Both the position numbers and the translations under genes were made by a program. From contig NZ_JAFMPK010000005.1 of assembly GCF_017349295.1 (NCBI RefSeq), forward strand, positions 1 through 64,000: a DNA stretch of 64,000 nucleotides, given 5' to 3'. The notes beneath the pieces were generated by a model. It worked only from the letters and a program-made list of their open reading frames with translations, searched no databases and was not told where the DNA came from. Of this stretch, positions 60,876 to 64,000 are shown piece by piece; the first letter of the stretch is position 1; every line of letters starts with the position of its first letter. This DNA comes from Myceligenerans salitolerans (GTDB taxonomy: Bacteria; Actinomycetota; Actinomycetes; Actinomycetales; Cellulomonadaceae).

Positions 60876-62222
60876 ATGGACCCGGCAGGGGCAACACCGC
60901 GCGACGGCGCGGCCGACGACGTTCCCATCTCCCTCCCGCCGGAACCACCCGAGGTCCTGACCGTCCTCCTCGTGGAGGACGACGACGCGGACGCGCTTCT
61001 GGTGACGGACCTGCTCTCCCGTGCGGGTGTGCGGGCCGACATGCACCGGGCACGGCGGGTCACCGAGGCGCTGGCGATCCTGGACGACGTCCGCGTCGAC
61101 TGCCTGCTGCTGGACCTGGGCCTGCCCGACGCCGTCGGCCTCGGCGCGCTGGAACGCGTCGTCGCGCACGTGGACGGCCTGCCCGACCCGCCGGCCGTCG
61201 TCGTCCTGACCGGCGACGCCGCCGCGGGCGCCGGTGCCAAGGCCGTCGCGGTCGGGGCGGACGACTATCTCGTCAAGGGCGAGGTCGACGGCGACCGCCT
61301 CGCCCGGGCCCTGCGCTACGCCACGCTCCGGCGGCGCTCGGCGGTCCAGCAGCTCGCGCTCTACCGCAGCGAGGTGCGCGCCGCCGAGACGATGCGCCTC
61401 GAGCGCGCCCTCCTGCCCGAGGCGGTCGTCCGGGACGAGCGCATCTCCCTCATGGTCGGATATCTCCCGGGAGGGAACGGGCTGCTCGGGGGCGACTTCT
61501 TCGACGCCGTCGAGCGGCCCGACGGGTCACTCATGATCGTCGTCGGCGACGTGGCCGGGCACGGTCCGGACGAGGCGGCGCTCGGCGCCGCGATGCGCAC
61601 CGCGTGGCGGACCCTCGTCCTGTCGGGCACGCACCCCGGCGACATCCTGCCTCTCATGGAACGGGTGCTCCTGCCCGAGCGGCAGGGCCCGGAGGTCTTC
61701 GTCACGTTGTGCCAGGTCGTCGTGACGGCGGACCGTGCCGCCATGGACGTGTACCTCGCGGGGCATCCGCTGCCGCTGCTCGTGACGCGCACCGACCACG
61801 GCCCGCGATGCACCGAGCTGACCGATGCCGGACGCGGACGTGCGCTCGGGATCCCGGCGTCCGGTTCCTGGGAGGCGTCGCGCGTCGCGCTCCCCGGGTC
61901 GTGGACCGTCGTGCTCTTCACCGACGGCCTCGTCGAGGCCAAGGTCACCGTCGACGACGACGGCTCGCCCACCGTTCCCGACGCCCGCGGTCGCATGCCA
62001 CGGCTCGGCGTGGACGGGCTGCGCGCCGTGGTGGCCGCCGAGCTCGCCCGCGGCAGCCACGACGTCGTCCCGCGCGTGCTGCGTCGCGTGCGGACCCTGC
62101 ACGGCGGCCCGCTGGCCGACGACGCCGCCCTCCTGCTCGCCGGGTGGGACGCCGACGGCGACGCGGGCCCCGCCGAGCGCACGTCCACGCTGGCGGACTC
62201 CACCGAATGGGATCGCGCATGA
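60876..62222 (+). CDS. Response regulator receiver-PP2C (SpoIIE/RsbU-type) phosphatase
   Basis: 448 residues. Receiver domain (about 28-145): LLVEDDDADALLV with acidic Glu34/Asp35/Asp36, phospho-acceptor Asp80 (LLLDLGLPD), TGD and Lys134 (DDYLVKG). Then the PPM phosphatase (LLGGDFFDAVERPDGSLMIVVGDVAGHGPDEAALG, FTDGLVEA, DDAALLLAGW) with its metal-binding aspartates. Such proteins dephosphorylate anti-anti-sigma factors when their receiver is phosphorylated; the target is not in the window. The kinase gene overlaps by 4 bp (ATGA). Confidence 0.93.
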   Translation: MDPAGATPRDGAADDVPISLPPEPPEVLTVLLVEDDDADALLVTDLLSRAGVRADMHRARRVTEALAILDDVRVDCLLLDLGLPDAVGLGALERVVAHVDGLPDPPAVVVLTGDAAAGAGAKAVAVGADDYLVKGEVDGDRLARALRYATLRRRSAVQQLALYRSEVRAAETMRLERALLPEAVVRDERISLMVGYLPGGNGLLGGDFFDAVERPDGSLMIVVGDVAGHGPDEAALGAAMRTAWRTLVLSGTHPGDILPLMERVLLPERQGPEVFVTLCQVVVTADRAAMDVYLAGHPLPLLVTRTDHGPRCTELTDAGRGRALGIPASGSWEASRVALPGSWTVVLFTDGLVEAKVTVDDDGSPTVPDARGRMPRLGVDGLRAVVAAELARGSHDVVPRVLRRVRTLHGGPLADDAALLLAGWDADGDAGPAERTSTLADSTEWDRA

Positions 62223-63901
62223 CCGTCCTGCCGGAGCCCTGGGAGAGGCCCCTGGCCCAGGTGTCGATGCGGCGAAGGCTGGCGCGGCTGCAGGGCTCCG
62301 TGGCGACCGCCATCGTGCTCGCGCTGATCGTCGCCCTGCTGGCCTGGTCCCAGGCGGCACAGGCGAGCAAGCTGGTCGAGGGCGCCTACTTCGACGCGCT
62401 CGCCGACGGCGACCAGGCGCGGCTGGCGCTCGTGGACGCCGAACCCTCGGTGCGCTCCTACTACGCCACGTGCAGCCCCGCGGTCCTGCAGCCCTACCGC
62501 CGGATCGCCGCCGATCCGGGGCTCGTCGGCCTCGACATCGACCAGCGGATCCTGGACGCCCGTCCCGAGGTGGACAGGGCCCGGCAGCGCGCCGCGGAGT
62601 CCACGGACGCCTGGCTCGAGGACTTCGCCCGCCCCACCGTCGCGGCGATCGACGAGGCGCGCGTCGCCGCCCTCGCCGGCCGGTCCGACAGCGACGAGGC
62701 GCGCGAGGAGTGCGTCGAGGAGGCAGAGCGGACGGTGCCGTCGGTCGGGGACGGCCTGGCGAGCATCGCGCGGGCGCGGGACGACGTGGGCGACTACCTG
62801 GAGGTCCTGAACGACGCGCGGGCCGCCACGCTCGCCGAACGGCAGTCCTGGGACGCGGTGCTGGTCGGCGCGATCGTCACCCTGGCCCTGGTCGTCGTCC
62901 TCCTGGGAACGCTGATGTGGCTGGCCCTCGAGACGTGGGTGATCAAGCCGGCCTCCACCCTCACCCGTGCGGTACGCACGGTGGCCGCCGGGTCGATCGA
63001 GACGGAGATCAGGCCGGTGGGGGCCGGCGAGATCATGTCGCTCTCGCTGCACGTCGAGGGCATGCGGCGTGAGCTGCTCCATCACATGGAGGACATGCGC
63101 CTGGCGCAGCAGGAGGTCGAGAACGCCCACGTGATGCTCACGGACCAGGCGCGAGAGCTCGAGCGCAGCAACCGCGACCTCGAGCACTTCGCCTACGTGG
63201 CCTCGCACGACCTCCAGGAGCCGCTGCGCAAGGTGGCGGGCTTCAGCCAGATGCTCCAGCAGCGCTACGGCGACTCCCTCGACGACAAGGCCCACCAGTA
63301 CATCGAGTTCGCCGTGGACGGCGCCAAGCGGATGCAGGAACTCATCAAGGACCTCCTGAGCTTCTCCCGCGTGGGCCGGTCGGGGGAGGAGCATGCCTCC
63401 GTCGACCTCGACGAGGTGCTCGGCCAGGTCGAGAGCGACCTGTCGGAGCTGATCGCGGAGGCCGGCGCGACGATCACGCACGACCCGCTGCCGACGGTGC
63501 GCGGCGAGCCGCGCCTGCTGCACCAGGTGCTGGCGAACCTGCTGTCGAACGCGCTGAAGTTCCGTGAGCCGGAGCGGGACCCGACCGTGCACATCGAGGT
63601 GCGATCGATGCGGACGGCGTGGGAGATCTCGGTCGTCGACAACGGGATCGGCATCGAGTCCCAGTACGCGGACCGCGTGTTCGTGATCTTCCAGCGGCTG
63701 CACCCGAGGGGCGAGTACTCGGGCACGGGCATCGGCCTGGCGCTCGTCAAGCGCATCGTGGAGCACCACGGGGGCCACATCTGGATCGAGCCGACCGAGG
63801 GCGGCGGTACCACCGTCCGGTTCACCCTGGCCAGGACCGTGACCGCGGCCGGAGGACGGCGCACGTCGACCGAACGCGCGCAGTCCACTACTCTCGGATG
63901 A
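62219..63901 (+). CDS. Membrane sensor histidine kinase with CHASE3-like sensor and HAMP
   Basis: 560 residues. TM1 (24-45), an external helical sensor (46-213) of the CHASE3-like size, TM2 (214-240), HAMP (about 240-292), coiled coil (292-325), HisKA with phospho-acceptor His330 in SHDLQEPLRKVAGFSQML, and HATPase_c (NLLSNALKF, VDNGIGIE, GTGIGLALVKRI). The SHDLQEPLRK box and the lack of a DNA-binding partner resemble phytochrome-type kinases that pair with stand-alone Rcp1-like receivers. ATG 62219 overlaps the phosphatase stop. Confidence 0.93.
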   Translation: MTVLPEPWERPLAQVSMRRRLARLQGSVATAIVLALIVALLAWSQAAQASKLVEGAYFDALADGDQARLALVDAEPSVRSYYATCSPAVLQPYRRIAADPGLVGLDIDQRILDARPEVDRARQRAAESTDAWLEDFARPTVAAIDEARVAALAGRSDSDEAREECVEEAERTVPSVGDGLASIARARDDVGDYLEVLNDARAATLAERQSWDAVLVGAIVTLALVVVLLGTLMWLALETWVIKPASTLTRAVRTVAAGSIETEIRPVGAGEIMSLSLHVEGMRRELLHHMEDMRLAQQEVENAHVMLTDQARELERSNRDLEHFAYVASHDLQEPLRKVAGFSQMLQQRYGDSLDDKAHQYIEFAVDGAKRMQELIKDLLSFSRVGRSGEEHASVDLDEVLGQVESDLSELIAEAGATITHDPLPTVRGEPRLLHQVLANLLSNALKFREPERDPTVHIEVRSMRTAWEISVVDNGIGIESQYADRVFVIFQRLHPRGEYSGTGIGLALVKRIVEHHGGHIWIEPTEGGGTTVRFTLARTVTAAGGRRTSTERAQSTTLG

Positions 63902-63965
63902 GTCGACCCGTCACGAGGACGGACGGGTGCCGTGACACGAGTGTGCCGTCCGGGGAGGACCTCAG

Positions 63966-64000
63966 GTGGAAGACCGCAGGCCGATCGAGATCCTCCTGGT
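63966..64000 (+). CDS. Start of a response regulator (runs off the window)
   Basis: GTG 63966 opens MEDRRPIEILLV, the typical first beta strand of a receiver domain, with SD ggggagg (63952-63958). It follows the kinase by 64 nt on the same strand. Only 11 complete codons are visible, so length and output domain are unknown; a small single-domain receiver is likely given the kinase type (inference). Confidence 0.6.
   Translation, partial: MEDRRPIEILL

Overview
The window is about 73% G+C chromosomal DNA from an actinobacterium. Gene order (infB-rbfA-truB-ribF, rpsO-pnp, dapB/dapA-rnj-ftsK-pgsA-cinA-clgR, recA-recX-gluABCD-miaB-miaA-dapF-hflX, lexA-LysM gene-nrdR) is that of Micrococcales. I would place it near Cellulomonadaceae/Promicromonosporaceae; that placement is inference. 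GTG starts, 1-8 bp gene overlaps and many genes without a Shine-Dalgarno (SD) site fit. I saw no insertion sequence, prophage, CRISPR array, tRNA or rRNA.

Layout. 1-5.4 kb: end of infB, then rbfA, truB, an unknown gene and ribF. 5.4-8.5 kb: small GntR regulator, a DUF2975 membrane protein/Xre pair behind a 47-bp palindrome, and a branched-polyamine-synthase-like gene (BpsA family). 8.6-12.8 kb: rpsO, pnp, M16 peptidase. 12.8-18.8 kb: dapB, small genes, rraA-like, a 90-bp tandem repeat, dapA and RNase J. 18.9-25.7 kb: membrane proteins, TetR, ftsK, pgsA, cinA, clgR. 25.8-34 kb: nei-lhr (minus strand), DUF3046, recA-recX. 34-37.6 kb: glutamate-type ABC transporter (minus). 37.7-45.8 kb: miaB, a YbjN pair, a degenerate extradiol-dioxygenase-like gene, miaA-dapF, an RsmC-like methyltransferase, hflX. 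45.9-51.7 kb: dinG-like helicase, ldh, lexA diverging from a LysM membrane protein, nrdR, DUF5302. 51.7-60.7 kb: SDR/Xre pair, sigK-rskA and a FAS1 lipoprotein, a 6PGDH-like dehydrogenase, serA, helD. 60.9-64 kb: receiver-PP2C phosphatase, histidine kinase and the start of a response regulator.

How the genes work together. Translation and ribosome maturation (IF-2, RbfA, TruB, S15, MiaA/MiaB, HflX) sits with RNA decay (PNPase, RNase J). DapA, DapB and DapF supply meso-diaminopimelate. RecA, RecX, LexA and the LysM protein form an SOS circuit: LexA boxes lie in the recA promoter and between lexA and the LysM gene. SigK, RskA and the FAS1 lipoprotein form a second circuit: sigK and the lipoprotein gene have the same promoter pattern, CCATCC-N16-CGAACC. 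Fifteen genes have a TA(G/C)NNT -10 hexamer 6 or 7 nt before the start codon and no SD, the pattern of leaderless transcription; this decides several starts below.
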